A stretch of DNA of 64,000 nucleotides. Origin: Novosphingobium sediminicola. GTDB taxonomy: Bacteria; Pseudomonadota; Alphaproteobacteria; Sphingomonadales; Sphingomonadaceae. A model generated the notes under the pieces. That model did not search any database, had not been told where the DNA came from, and saw only the letters and a list, made by a program, of their open reading frames with translations. The first letter of the stretch is position 1, and each line of letters opens with the position of its first letter. This document shows positions 56,375-64,000 of this stretch, piece after piece. The position numbers and the translations under genes are program-made. The stretch is taken from contig NZ_JACIDX010000004.1 in assembly GCF_014196525.1 (NCBI RefSeq), positions 219,763 through 283,762 of the forward strand, read 5' to 3'.

Positions 56375-57027
56375 AACCCAATCCGCAACGTATCGGCCTT
56401 ATGGGCGGGAGCTTCAATCCCGCCCATGGGGGCCATCGCCGCATCAGCCTCATGACGCTTGCCGCGCTGGGGCTGGATGAGGTGTGGTGGCTGGTGTCTC
56501 CGGGAAATCCATTGAAGCCTCAGGCGGGCATGGCCCCCCTGCCCGCGCGCGTGGCCTCGGCGCGGGCGCAGGCGCGGCGCGCGCCGATCCGGGTTTCGGC
56601 CATCGAGCAGGATCTGGGCACGCGCTATACTGTTGATACTTTGGCGCGGATTCGCCGCCGCTGGCCCGCAAAATGTTTCACGTGGATCATGGGCGCGGAC
56701 AATCTGGCGCAATTTCATCGCTGGCGGCGGTGGCGCGATATCGCCCGCGCTATGCCGATTGCGGTTATTGCCCGTCCGGGCTATGATAGCGGCGCTGTTG
56801 CCAGTCCGGCGATGGCCTGGCTGCGCCGATTCCGGCGGCCTGCGGCCAGTTTGAAAAAGCCGGCTGGATGGAGCGCGCCAAGGCTGGTGCTGTTGCGTTT
56901 CGACCCCGATCCCCGTTCGGCCACCGCCATCCGGCAGGCCAATCCGGCATGGGCGCAGGGAGTGATTGCACCATCGCTGCGGGATGGCCTGACACGCCGC
57001 AGGATTGCCCATAGGGGACGGGCATGA
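56338..57027 (+). CDS. nadD: Nicotinate-nucleotide adenylyltransferase
   Basis: A 229-residue enzyme of NAD synthesis. The nucleotidyltransferase motif is IGLMGGSFNPAHGGHRRIS and the later ISxTxxR-equivalent is DPRSATAIRQANPAW. The start is uncertain: the GTG used overlaps proA by 37 bases, a CTG would overlap by four (CTGA), and the first ATG would remove beta strand 1. The codons for CFTWIMG hold a parS-like site. Confidence 0.92.
   Translation: MAGARNRTGSPLKPNPQRIGLMGGSFNPAHGGHRRISLMTLAALGLDEVWWLVSPGNPLKPQAGMAPLPARVASARAQARRAPIRVSAIEQDLGTRYTVDTLARIRRRWPAKCFTWIMGADNLAQFHRWRRWRDIARAMPIAVIARPGYDSGAVASPAMAWLRRFRRPAASLKKPAGWSAPRLVLLRFDPDPRSATAIRQANPAWAQGVIAPSLRDGLTRRRIAHRGRA
56674..56689. other. 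parS-like site (15/16) inside nadD
   Basis: TGTTTCACGTGGATCA differs from the consensus at one position (T for A). Confidence 0.65.
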
Positions 57028-57127
57028 TGCGGCGAGACATGGCCATAAGCGTTTCCTATTGATCATTCTGGCACCCCGCCTCCAGCCGGAGCGGGCCTGC
57101 CACCAGAGAGGAGTTATTCTGACCTAC

Positions 57128-57535
57128 ATGCCCGATCCTATCACCCCTTCGCCCGCCATCCCGGCGGCGAAACCCGTTTCCACGCTGCCCGAATCCGTGC
57201 CCGGTTCGCTGCATGCGTTGATCCTGCAATCGCTTGACGACGATCAGGCGCAGGAAATTGTCTCCATCCCGCTGGAAGGCAAGACCTCGGTGGCCGATCA
57301 CATGGTGATCGCATCGGGCCGTTCCACGCGTCAGGTGGCCGCGATGGCCCAGCATCTGGCCGAGCGTATCAAGCATGGCGGCTTTGGCCATGTCCGCATC
57401 GAAGGTCTGCCTGCGGCGGATTGGGTGTTGATCGATGCCAGCGATATTGTCGTCCATCTGTTCCGCCCCGAAGTGCGCAACTTCTACAATCTGGAACGCA
57501 TGTGGGGCTTTGACGGACCCAGCGGTGCGGCCTGA
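57128..57535 (+). CDS. rsfS: Ribosomal silencing factor RsfS
   Basis: A 135-residue protein that binds ribosomal protein L14 and blocks subunit joining in starvation. Core: SLDDDQAQEIVSIPLEGKTSVADHMVIASGRSTRQV with the family Asp, and LIDASDIVVHLFRPEVRNFYNLERMW, parted by a helix. A good GAGAGGAG site lies about 14 bases before the ATG, too far; an in-frame CTG three codons earlier would be at ideal distance. Confidence 0.94.
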   Translation: MPDPITPSPAIPAAKPVSTLPESVPGSLHALILQSLDDDQAQEIVSIPLEGKTSVADHMVIASGRSTRQVAAMAQHLAERIKHGGFGHVRIEGLPAADWVLIDASDIVVHLFRPEVRNFYNLERMWGFDGPSGAA

Positions 57536-57589
57536 TCTGCACGACTGATCAGGTTTTTCGGGGGCGCGGCAAAAGGACGGGTCGGCACG

Positions 57590-58012
57590 ATGCTGCTGCA
57601 TATACTGGCCCGTGGGCGGATTGCCCGCTCGCCCGAAGGAGAGATGCTGGACCGCTATCTGAAGCGGATTAGCTGGCCGGTGAAGCACACCGAATTGCCG
57701 GACCGGGGCGGTACGCTTCCCGCCCTTGCCACCCCTGCTCGCCGCGTGTTGCTCGACGAGCGCGGGCGCCAGCTTTCTTCGGAAGAATTTGCCGCGATGC
57801 TGGGGCGTTGGCGCGATGATGGCGTGCGTGAGGTGCGCTTTGAAATCGGCGCGGCCGATGGGCATGGCGATGAGGGGCGCGCAGGCGCCGATCTGCTGAT
57901 CGCCTTTGGCGCGATGACATGGCCGCATCTGATGGCGCGCGCGATGCTGGCCGAACAATTGTGGCGCGCCACCGCGATCCTGTCGGGCCATCCCTATCAC
58001 CGGGCGAATTAA
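57590..58012 (+). CDS. rlmH: 23S rRNA (pseudouridine1915-N3)-methyltransferase RlmH
   Basis: A 140-residue SPOUT-class enzyme. Visible motifs are RVLLDERGRQLSSEEFA, FEIGAADGHGDE and the C-terminal LWRATAILSGHPYHR, the family end. Downstream of rsfS in the usual order; ends three bases before the envC-like gene. Confidence 0.95.
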   Translation: MLLHILARGRIARSPEGEMLDRYLKRISWPVKHTELPDRGGTLPALATPARRVLLDERGRQLSSEEFAAMLGRWRDDGVREVRFEIGAADGHGDEGRAGADLLIAFGAMTWPHLMARAMLAEQLWRATAILSGHPYHRAN

Positions 58013-58015
58013 GCG

Positions 58016-59224
58016 ATGCGGGCGGGGGCTCTGCTGATCGCCGTTTTGCTGGCCGGCGCGGCCGGGGCGCAGGTGACCAATGTGCTGGACGATCCGGCGC
58101 AGACTCCGGCCCAGACAAGGCGCGATCTGGCCGCCGCGCAGGCGCAGGCAAGTCAGGCGCGGGCCCGGGCCGAAAGCCTTGAACGCGGCGCACAGCAGGC
58201 CAGCGCCGCCGCCGACAAAGCCGCCCGTGAAGCTGCCGCTCTGGCCGCGCGGATTCAGGAGGCCGAGGCGCAGATCGTGGCCGACGAGGCGCGCATCCGC
58301 ATCATAGAGCAGCAGCGCAGGGATTTGCGCGCAGAGCTGGCGCAAAGGCAGAAGCCGCTGGTGGAACTGACCGGGGCCTTGCAGCGCCTGTCCCGCCGCC
58401 CGCCGCTGGTGGCCCTGCTGCGCCCCGGCTCGCTGGCCGACAGCGTGCATACGCGCGCCCTTCTGGAAAGCATGCTGCCGCAGGTGCAGCGCCGCACCGC
58501 CGCCTTGCGCAGCGAACTCGCCCGCGCGCGCGCGCTGCAGGAACAGGCCAAGGCGGCCGAAGCCGCGCTGCATGGCGAGATTGCCGCGCTTGGCGCCCGT
58601 CGCCGCGATCTGGGCGCGATGGAGGCCCGCCAGCGTCAGGCCGCGCGCGAGGCCAATGGCGGGGCAAGCCGCGAGGCCGAACGTGCGCTGGCTCTGGGCG
58701 AAAAGGCGCGCGATCTGGGCGGATTGCTCGATGGGTTGGAGCAGGCGGCCGCGCTGCGGGACCGTCTGGCGGCGCTGCCCGGCCCAGTGCTGCGCCCTGC
58801 CGCAGGGCAAATGGCGCAGGAGGCCGCCTATGCCCCCTCGCCCAGCCCGACGCCCACGGCTCTCCCTGATTTCCTGTTGCCGGTAACGGGGCGGCTGATC
58901 TCGGGTTTCGGCGATGCTTCACGTGGAACAGCCGCGCGCGGGATCACTCTGCTGGTGCGCGCGCAGGCGCAGGCGGTAGCCCCATCGGCGGGGCGGATCG
59001 CCTTTGCCGGGCCGTTTGCCGGATATGGCCAGATCATCATCATCGACCATCCGGGCGGTTTCACCAGCCTGATCACCGGGCTTGAGCGGATTTCGGCGCA
59101 GGTGGGGGACAATGTCGTGGCCGGATCGCCGCTCGGCTCGGCCGGGCCCGGACGGCCCCAGATTACGCTGGAATTGCGCAGGGATGGCAAGCCGGTAAAC
59201 CCGCTCGATCAACTGCACCATTAA
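58016..59224 (+). CDS. EnvC-like murein hydrolase activator (degenerate M23)
   Basis: A 402-residue periplasmic protein. A signal peptide (ALLIAVLLAGAAGAQ) is followed by a long Ala/Arg/Glu coiled coil (about 30-260) and a C-terminal LytM-like domain. Zinc ligands are missing: the HxxxD region reads ARGITLLVRAQ and the HxH region reads PQITLELRRDG. It therefore probably activates amidases at division rather than cutting murein itself. The codons for DASRGTA contain a parS-like site. Confidence 0.9.
   Translation: MRAGALLIAVLLAGAAGAQVTNVLDDPAQTPAQTRRDLAAAQAQASQARARAESLERGAQQASAAADKAAREAAALAARIQEAEAQIVADEARIRIIEQQRRDLRAELAQRQKPLVELTGALQRLSRRPPLVALLRPGSLADSVHTRALLESMLPQVQRRTAALRSELARARALQEQAKAAEAALHGEIAALGARRRDLGAMEARQRQAAREANGGASREAERALALGEKARDLGGLLDGLEQAAALRDRLAALPGPVLRPAAGQMAQEAAYAPSPSPTPTALPDFLLPVTGRLISGFGDASRGTAARGITLLVRAQAQAVAPSAGRIAFAGPFAGYGQIIIIDHPGGFTSLITGLERISAQVGDNVVAGSPLGSAGPGRPQITLELRRDGKPVNPLDQLHH
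58915..58930. other. parS-like site (15/16) inside the envC-like gene
   Basis: TGCTTCACGTGGAACA differs from the consensus only at the third base. Rightmost candidate, about 10 kb from oriC. Confidence 0.65.
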
Positions 59225-59301
59225 TTCTTGCAACATAGCCTATCTGGCATTGTGCGCCCAACCCGGCTAGGTTTACCCCCGATTATCCAGAAAGGCCCCC
59301 C

Positions 59302-60639
59302 ATGCGTTCACGTTTAGCCACTCTTGCCCGCGCCGGACTTTTGCTGGGGGCGGTGGCGATGGTGCCGGTGGGCACGGCGGGTCTGGCCGCGGTGGATGGC
59401 CGCGTGGCGCCGCAATTTGCCCGGCTTTATACCGTCTACAGCCTGATCAAGGCGCATTATGTCGATCAGACCGATGACGAGAAACTGGTCAAGGGTGCGA
59501 TTGACGGGATGCTCTCCAGCCTCGATCCGCATTCCTCCTATCTCGACGGGGCCAGCCTTGAGCGGCTGCGTACGATGATCGACGGGGGCTATGCGGGTCT
59601 GGGCATTTCGGTGGTGCAGGAGGATGGCGCGGTCAAGGTGGTCAGCCCGATGCGCGGCAGCCCGGCCGAGCAGGCCGGCGTCAAGGCGGGCGATTATATC
59701 ACCCATCTGGACGGCAAGTTCATCGTGGACGGCGATCTGGACGATGCGGTGGCCAAGATGCGCGGCGCGGCAGGCACCCAGATCAAGCTGACCATCTATC
59801 GCCCCGGCCGCGAGGAGCCGTTTGACCTGACGCTGACCCGCGCGGTGATCACGCTGGAGCCGGTGACGAGCAAGCTGGAAGGCAATGTGGCGGTCGTCAC
59901 GGTCAATGAATTCAGCCATGATGTGGGCCGTCTGGTGTTTGAACAGATCCAGAAGCAGCGCGCGGCGGCGGGCAACCGGCTGACCGGCGTGGTGCTGGAT
60001 CTGCGCTCGAATCCGGGCGGTGAACTGGACGAGGCGGTGGCCCTGTCCGACCTGTTCCTGAGCGGCGGCACGGTAGTGTCGCAGCGCGGGCGTCAGGCGG
60101 GTGAGAATGCGGTCTATCGCGCCGAAACCTATTTCCCCGGCGATCTGGTCAAGGGCCTGCCGGTTATCGTGCTGATCGATGCGGGTTCGGCCAGCGCTTC
60201 GGAAATCGTTGCGGGCGCATTGCAGGATCAGCATCGCGCGCTGATCATGGGCGAGCGCAGTTTCGGCAAGGGCAGCGTGCAGACGATGATCCCCATCGAC
60301 AGCGCCCATGCGGTCAAGCTGACCACGGCGCGCTATTACACGCCGTCGGGCCGCAGCGTGCAGGAAGGCGGCATCGAACCCGACATCCGCGTGCCGCAGA
60401 TTTCCGACCCCGACGCGCGCAAGCGCAGCGAAAAGGCCCTGCGCGAGAGCGATTTGCGCCGCCATCTGGTCAATGAAAAGGGCGTCGATGACAAGAAGCT
60501 GGAGAAGGACAACACGCCCGATCCGCGCTTCAAAATGACGCCCGAGGAATTGACCGAGAAGGGCATCAAGGATTTCCAGCTGTGGTATGCGCTGCAGACG
60601 ATCAATCGCACGGCGACGCTGGCGGCAAAGGGCAAGTGA
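59302..60639 (+). CDS. ctpA: S41-family carboxy-terminal processing peptidase
   Basis: A 445-residue periplasmic serine protease. Signal peptide at 1-28, PDZ domain (about 85-165) with GYAGLGISVVQEDGAVKVVSPMRGSPAEQAG, catalytic Ser in DAGSASASEIVAGALQD and Lys in GERSFGKGSVQT. It trims or degrades envelope proteins. In the usual place after envC. Confidence 0.95.
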   Translation: MRSRLATLARAGLLLGAVAMVPVGTAGLAAVDGRVAPQFARLYTVYSLIKAHYVDQTDDEKLVKGAIDGMLSSLDPHSSYLDGASLERLRTMIDGGYAGLGISVVQEDGAVKVVSPMRGSPAEQAGVKAGDYITHLDGKFIVDGDLDDAVAKMRGAAGTQIKLTIYRPGREEPFDLTLTRAVITLEPVTSKLEGNVAVVTVNEFSHDVGRLVFEQIQKQRAAAGNRLTGVVLDLRSNPGGELDEAVALSDLFLSGGTVVSQRGRQAGENAVYRAETYFPGDLVKGLPVIVLIDAGSASASEIVAGALQDQHRALIMGERSFGKGSVQTMIPIDSAHAVKLTTARYYTPSGRSVQEGGIEPDIRVPQISDPDARKRSEKALRESDLRRHLVNEKGVDDKKLEKDNTPDPRFKMTPEELTEKGIKDFQLWYALQTINRTATLAAKGK

Positions 60640-60640
60640 G

Positions 60641-61120
60641 ATGAAAAATCTGGGCGCTGGTTTAAACCGGGCAAATCTGGTCGCATTGGCGGTGCCGCTG
60701 GCGCTGCTGGGCGGGGCCTATGGGTTTCAGTATATCGGGGGCCTCGTGCCTTGCGAGATGTGCTGGTGGCAGCGCTATGCCCATTTTGCCGCGCTGGGGC
60801 TGGCGGTGGCGGCGTTTGTGCTGCCGGTGAAGCGTTTGTTTGTGGCGCTTTCGGGGCTTGCTCTGGCGGCGGCCTCGGCCATTGGCGGCTATCATGCGGG
60901 CGTCGAATATGGCTGGTGGAAGGGGCTGACCGAATGCACCACCACGGTCAGCTTTTCCAATGGCGGCGATCCTTTGGCCGCGATCATGGCGGCGCCCGTC
61001 ATTCGCTGCGATGTGGTGCAGTGGAAGCTGATGGGCATTTCGATGGCCGGTTTCGATTTCCTGATTTCGGGCGCGGCGGCGCTGGTGGTTTTCGCGCTGA
61101 TGGCGCGCAAGGAGCGTTGA
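60641..61120 (+). CDS. dsbB: DsbB-family disulfide bond formation protein
   Basis: A 159-residue inner-membrane protein with four helices. The first redox pair is VPCEMCWWQRY; the second pair is in ECTTTVSF and VIRCDVVQW. It reoxidises a periplasmic thiol oxidase using ubiquinone. The start overlaps closely with the ctpA stop (one base between); coq7 starts right after it, so the three are one transcript. Confidence 0.93.
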   Translation: MKNLGAGLNRANLVALAVPLALLGGAYGFQYIGGLVPCEMCWWQRYAHFAALGLAVAAFVLPVKRLFVALSGLALAAASAIGGYHAGVEYGWWKGLTECTTTVSFSNGGDPLAAIMAAPVIRCDVVQWKLMGISMAGFDFLISGAAALVVFALMARKER

Positions 61121-61121
61121 G

Positions 61122-61640
61122 ATGGCGGTTTCGCAGCGCGTAAAGCGGATGGTGCGCGTCGATCAGGCGGGCGAATATGGCGCGGTGCGCATCTATGCCG
61201 GGCAACTGGCGGTGATGGGCGACCGCGGACCGCATTCGGCCAAGATCCGCGAGATGGAAGCGCAGGAAGTCGATCATCGCGCATGGTTCGACCGGCTGAT
61301 CGTCGAGCGGCAGGGGCGGCCTACGGTGCTTCAGCCGATCTGGCATGTCGCGGGCTTTGCGCTGGGCGCGGCTACGGCGCTGATCGGGCCGGAGGCGGCG
61401 ATGGCCTGCACTGCGGCCATCGAGACTGAGATCGACCTGCATTATACGCAGCAATTGGAAGAACTGGGCGATGAGGACCCCGAACTGGCGGGCCTGATCG
61501 AAAAGGCGCGCGATGATGAGCGTGAACACCGCGACACCGCCTTTGCCAATGGGGCTGAGCGCGCGCCGGCCTATCCGCTGCTGTCGGGGGCGATCCGGTT
61601 GGGGTGCCGATTGGCGATCCGCCTGTCGGAACGCATCTAA
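61122..61640 (+). CDS. coq7: 3-demethoxyubiquinol 3-hydroxylase (Coq7 type)
   Basis: A 172-residue diiron membrane-associated enzyme of ubiquinone synthesis. Diiron ligands are in DQAGEYGAVRIYAG, AQEVDHRAWFD, IETEIDLHYTQQL and DDEREHRDTA. Length and order of the ExxH motifs are standard. It makes the quinone used by DsbB and by the PQQ enzymes' respiratory chain. Confidence 0.95.
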   Translation: MAVSQRVKRMVRVDQAGEYGAVRIYAGQLAVMGDRGPHSAKIREMEAQEVDHRAWFDRLIVERQGRPTVLQPIWHVAGFALGAATALIGPEAAMACTAAIETEIDLHYTQQLEELGDEDPELAGLIEKARDDEREHRDTAFANGAERAPAYPLLSGAIRLGCRLAIRLSERI

Positions 61641-61750
61641 ATTGTTCTGGCGCAAGCCGGATGCGGCCAACTTCAGCTAGCATTCACCCGCTATCGCAGA
61701 GGGCTGGGTCAGCCTATATTGCCGCCAAACGCATTGAGGAGCCTGTTGCC

Positions 61751-62332
61751 ATGTTTCGCCCGATTCTCACCCTCGCTGCCGTTTTGGGCATGGCTGCCCC
61801 CGCTCTTGCCGCCCAGCCCAGCGGCACGCAGATCACCGCCCCGGGGGGCGAGCGGGTCAATATGGTCATCATCTTTGGCGACGATGCCTGTCCGCAGGGC
61901 AAGGGCGATGAAATCACCGTCTGCGCCCGCAAGGCCGAGAGCGAGCGCTATCGCATCCCTGAGCCGTTCCGCGAGAACACCGGCGGGCCGAAGAACGAAT
62001 CGTGGAATAACAAGGTGATCGCCTATGAGCGCGTAGGCGCCACTGGTGCTCAAAGTTGTTCGCCGGTGGGCGCGGGCGGCCAGACGGGCTGCGTCTCGCA
62101 ATTCATCAAGAACGCCTATGCCGAGCGCAAGCAGTCGAGCGATGTGCAATTTTCCAAGATGATCGAAGCCGAGCGTGAAAAGCGCCTTGGCAAGATCGAT
62201 TCCGAGGCCGCGCGCACCCAGTCCGATGTCGAGGACGAGGAAAAGGCCTATTTCGCCCGCAAGCAGAAGCAGGCTGAAGCCGAAGCCAAGGCCAAGGCGG
62301 CGCAGCACGGCCCCCCCGCCCCCGGTCAATAA
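61751..62332 (+). CDS. Exported protein of unknown function
   Basis: A 193-residue protein with a signal peptide (FRPILTLAAVLGMAAPALAAQ). The middle has four cysteines (DDACPQGKGDEITVCARKAES, QSCSPVG, TGCVSQF), and the C-terminal third is a charged Lys/Glu/Ala helix. The CPxGKGDEIxVCAR pattern is one I have seen in sphingomonad secreted proteins but cannot name. Convergent with xth, 15 bases apart. Confidence 0.75.
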   Translation: MFRPILTLAAVLGMAAPALAAQPSGTQITAPGGERVNMVIIFGDDACPQGKGDEITVCARKAESERYRIPEPFRENTGGPKNESWNNKVIAYERVGATGAQSCSPVGAGGQTGCVSQFIKNAYAERKQSSDVQFSKMIEAEREKRLGKIDSEAARTQSDVEDEEKAYFARKQKQAEAEAKAKAAQHGPPAPGQ

Positions 62333-62347
62333 GGCCCCGGTTAATAA

Positions 62348-63121
62348 TTAATCGCGGATTTCGACCCAGACTGGCGCATGGTCGCTGGCTTTTTCCCGGC
62401 CGCGATGCGCCTTGTCCACCCCGCAGGCCACCAGCCGATCCGCTAGCTCTGGCGAGAGCAGCGCGTGGTCGATGCGGAAGCCATTGTCCTTCTGCCAAGC
62501 GCCGGCCTGATAATCCCAATAGGTCCACACGCCGCCATTGGGATTATGGGTGGCGATGGCATCGGTCCAGCCATCATGCAGCAGGCGCAGATAGGCATCG
62601 CGCGATTCGGGCTGCATCAGCGCATCCTCGGCCATAGCCTTGGGGTTCCAGATGTCGCGGTCGGTGGGGATGACGTTGAAATCGCCCGTGACGATGGCGG
62701 GGATTTCCAGCGCCTTTAATTCGGCCATCCGCGCGCGCAGACGCTCCATCCAGCGCAATTTATAGTCGAATTTGGGGCCGGGTTGGGGATTGCCATTGGG
62801 CAGATAAATGCCCGCGATCCGCACGCCGCGCACCTCGGCCTCGATATAGCGGCTGTGATCGTCCTCAGGCTCGCCTGCAAGGCCGCGCTGGGTCTCGATG
62901 GGCTTCTCGCCCCGAGCAAGGATCGCCACGCCGTTAAAGCTCTTCTGGCCGTGCCAGATCGCCTGATAGCCGATCTTTTCAAACTCATCGGCCGGAAAGC
63001 CCTCGTCCTGCGTCTTGATCTCCTGAAGACAGGCGACATCAGGCTGCGTTTCCTCCAGCCATTCCAGCAGGCGCGGCAGGCGGGCCTTGATGCCGTTGAT
63101 GTTGAAGCTGGCGATTTTCAT
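62348..63121 (-). CDS. xth: Exodeoxyribonuclease III (AP endonuclease)
   Basis: A 257-residue metal-dependent repair nuclease. N-terminal MKIASFNINGIKARLPRLLEW, the catalytic Glu in VACLQEIKTQD, TGDFNVIPTD and the final SDHAPVWVEI with catalytic Asp-His are all present. It cuts at abasic sites in base-excision repair. Confidence 0.96.
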   Translation of the reverse strand: MKIASFNINGIKARLPRLLEWLEETQPDVACLQEIKTQDEGFPADEFEKIGYQAIWHGQKSFNGVAILARGEKPIETQRGLAGEPEDDHSRYIEAEVRGVRIAGIYLPNGNPQPGPKFDYKLRWMERLRARMAELKALEIPAIVTGDFNVIPTDRDIWNPKAMAEDALMQPESRDAYLRLLHDGWTDAIATHNPNGGVWTYWDYQAGAWQKDNGFRIDHALLSPELADRLVACGVDKAHRGREKASDHAPVWVEIRD

Positions 63122-63156
63122 GAGGATGCAGGTCCTTGGGAAGAGAAGTTTAAGGT

Positions 63157-63199
63157 GCCTCCGGCGGGCAAAGGGACTCGGTCCCTTTGCAATCCCATG
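63157..63199 (-). repeat. Half copy of the three-hairpin element, inverted
   Basis: Module c only, in opposite orientation: GCCTCCGGCGG then GCAAAGGGAC-TCG-GTCCCTTTGC and AATCCCAT. It lies just upstream of xth. Confidence 0.8.
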
Positions 63200-63297
63200 A
63201 CTGGGATGGTGCCGGTGGCAAACTCAGCCTTCTTTACCGCCGGAGGCAATAATTGAAAGCGGCTTCGCCGCGTGGTGCTTCCCCGCGAATCTCACGT

Positions 63298-63348
63298 GCG
63301 CCCATTATGGGGATTGCAAAGGGTCAGGACCCTTTGCCCGCCGGAGGC
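63298..63348 (+). repeat. Half copy of the three-hairpin element, direct
   Basis: Module c only: CCCATTATGGGGATT, then GCAAAGGGTC-AG-GACCCTTTGC and CCGCCGGAGGC, 25 bases from the erpA stop. The stem shows a third paired variant (GGGTC/GACCC). With the inverted half copy it brackets about 100 bases containing another CCGCCGGAGGC fragment (63236-63246). Confidence 0.8.
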
Positions 63349-63372
63349 ACCCTTAACCTTTAACCCTTAACC

Positions 63373-63711
63373 TCAAACCGCAAACGAAGACCCGCACCCA
63401 CACCCGGCCACGGCATTGGGATTTTCGACCTTGAACGCCGCCCCGCCCAGCGACTCGACATAATCGACGACGCAGCCCGATACGAGATCGAGGCTGACCG
63501 AATCGACGACCAGCTTGACGCCATCGGTTTCGACGACGGTATCATCGTCCTCGATGCTTTCGGCCAGGCCATAGCGATATTGGAAACCCGAACATCCGCC
63601 CCCTTCGACGGCAAGGCGCAGCATGGCCGGTTTGCCCTGTTTCTGCGCGATCCACGCGACTCGGGCGGCGGCGGAGGGGCTGAGGGCGATGGTGGGGGCG
63701 GTGTCAGTCAT
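63373..63711 (-). CDS. erpA: Iron-sulfur cluster insertion protein ErpA
   Basis: A 112-residue A-type carrier. The three cluster-binding cysteines are in GGGCSGFQY and the C-terminal GCGCGSSF. Family N-terminus ALSPSAAARVAWI and EGGGC spacing are normal. It delivers 4Fe-4S clusters to target proteins. Confidence 0.94.
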   Translation of the reverse strand: MTDTAPTIALSPSAAARVAWIAQKQGKPAMLRLAVEGGGCSGFQYRYGLAESIEDDDTVVETDGVKLVVDSVSLDLVSGCVVDYVESLGGAAFKVENPNAVAGCGCGSSFAV

Positions 63712-63723
63712 GGTGCCAATGTA

Positions 63724-63760
63724 GGCGCGCGCCCGCCCACTCGCAAGGCGGGCGCGCGCC
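63724..63760 (-). terminator. Very GC-rich 14-bp hairpin after the CBS-domain gene
   Basis: GGCGCGCGCCCGCC pairs perfectly with GGCGGGCGCGCGCC across a nine-base loop. No T-run follows, so it may be a Rho-assisted terminator or another structured element in the short gap before erpA. Confidence 0.5.
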
Positions 63761-63781
63761 CATCAATCCAGATGACAGCGG

Positions 63782-64000
63782 TCAGGCCATCTGGATGTAA
63801 TCACGCAGAGCATCGGCTTCGCCCTGAATGCGGTCGATCCGGTATTTCACGAGGTCGCCGATGGAGATGAAATCGACCATCCGCCCTTCGCGCAGCACCG
63901 GCAGGTGGCGGATACGGCGGCGGGTCATCAGACCAAGTGCTTCAAGCGCCGAGGTTTCCGGGTCCACCGTGATCGCGGGCGAGGTCATCACCTGCCCCAC
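63782..64000 (-). CDS. CBS-domain protein (N-terminal part outside window)
   Basis: The last 72 residues of a protein whose start lies beyond the window edge. Visible is most of a second CBS motif: VMTSPAITVDPETSALEALGLMTRRRIRHLPVL divided by turns, then DFISIGDLVKYRID and a helical end. Small two-CBS proteins of this kind sense adenine nucleotides; function unknown. Confidence 0.85.
   Translation of the reverse strand: MGQVMTSPAITVDPETSALEALGLMTRRRIRHLPVLREGRMVDFISIGDLVKYRIDRIQGEADALRDYIQMA

Overview
This looks like chromosomal DNA of an alphaproteobacterium, most probably a sphingomonad (Novosphingobium or Sphingobium type). The grounds are high GC, typical alphaproteobacterial genes (trcR/DUF1013, mmcB, carD, DUF1192, DUF1491, DUF167, DUF815, an SUV3-like helicase, coq7, hemJ), a TonB-dependent receptor with polysaccharide and sugar enzymes, and a replication-origin neighbourhood of the Caulobacter/Rickettsia kind (hemE next to the DUF299/ppsR gene). 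The genus is an inference; no rRNA is present.

Left part (1-16.8 kb) is accessory: a cut-off exported methyltransferase, a two-component system, then a carbohydrate module on the minus strand made of an ACS-type transporter with a small partner gene, an AraC regulator, a TonB-dependent receptor, a ThuA-like protein, a cytochrome c-PQQ dehydrogenase and a GH43 glycosidase. Together they suggest outer-membrane uptake, periplasmic hydrolysis and oxidation, and inner-membrane import of a sugar or sugar acid. A copper-efflux operon copA-cueR with a typical MerR-type promoter follows.

Middle part (16.8-39 kb) is mostly housekeeping: tRNA-Arg(CCG), mmcB, trcR, a glutathione transferase with an unexplained N-terminal extension, quinone reductase, clpA, hemB, a gamma carbonic anhydrase, DUF167, truncated haemoglobin, an M23 peptidase, an operon-like run helicase-S4-fdxA followed by carD, a threonylcarbamoyl-AMP synthase, a DUF815 ATPase, a soluble PQQ sugar dehydrogenase and msrC.

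Right part (39-64 kb) is the replication-origin domain. parB, parA, rsmG, mnmG, mnmE, rho, hemJ and hemE run leftward, and ppsR, maf, aroE, coaE, dnaQ, hpf, ptsN and then proA-nadD-rsfS-rlmH-envC-ctpA-dsbB-coq7 run rightward. They diverge from a 328-base intergenic region (48437-48764) that holds DnaA boxes, an AT-rich stretch and six GANTC sites and is very likely oriC. Seven parS-like sequences lie between 27.7 and 58.9 kb, including a perfect palindrome between mnmG and mnmE.

The best candidate for something undescribed is a dispersed intergenic element of about 220 bp built of three hairpins. It is present in four full copies (two of them flanking rho) plus two half copies. Its stems change in a compensatory way between copies, and its same end nearly always abuts the stop codon of a minus-strand gene.
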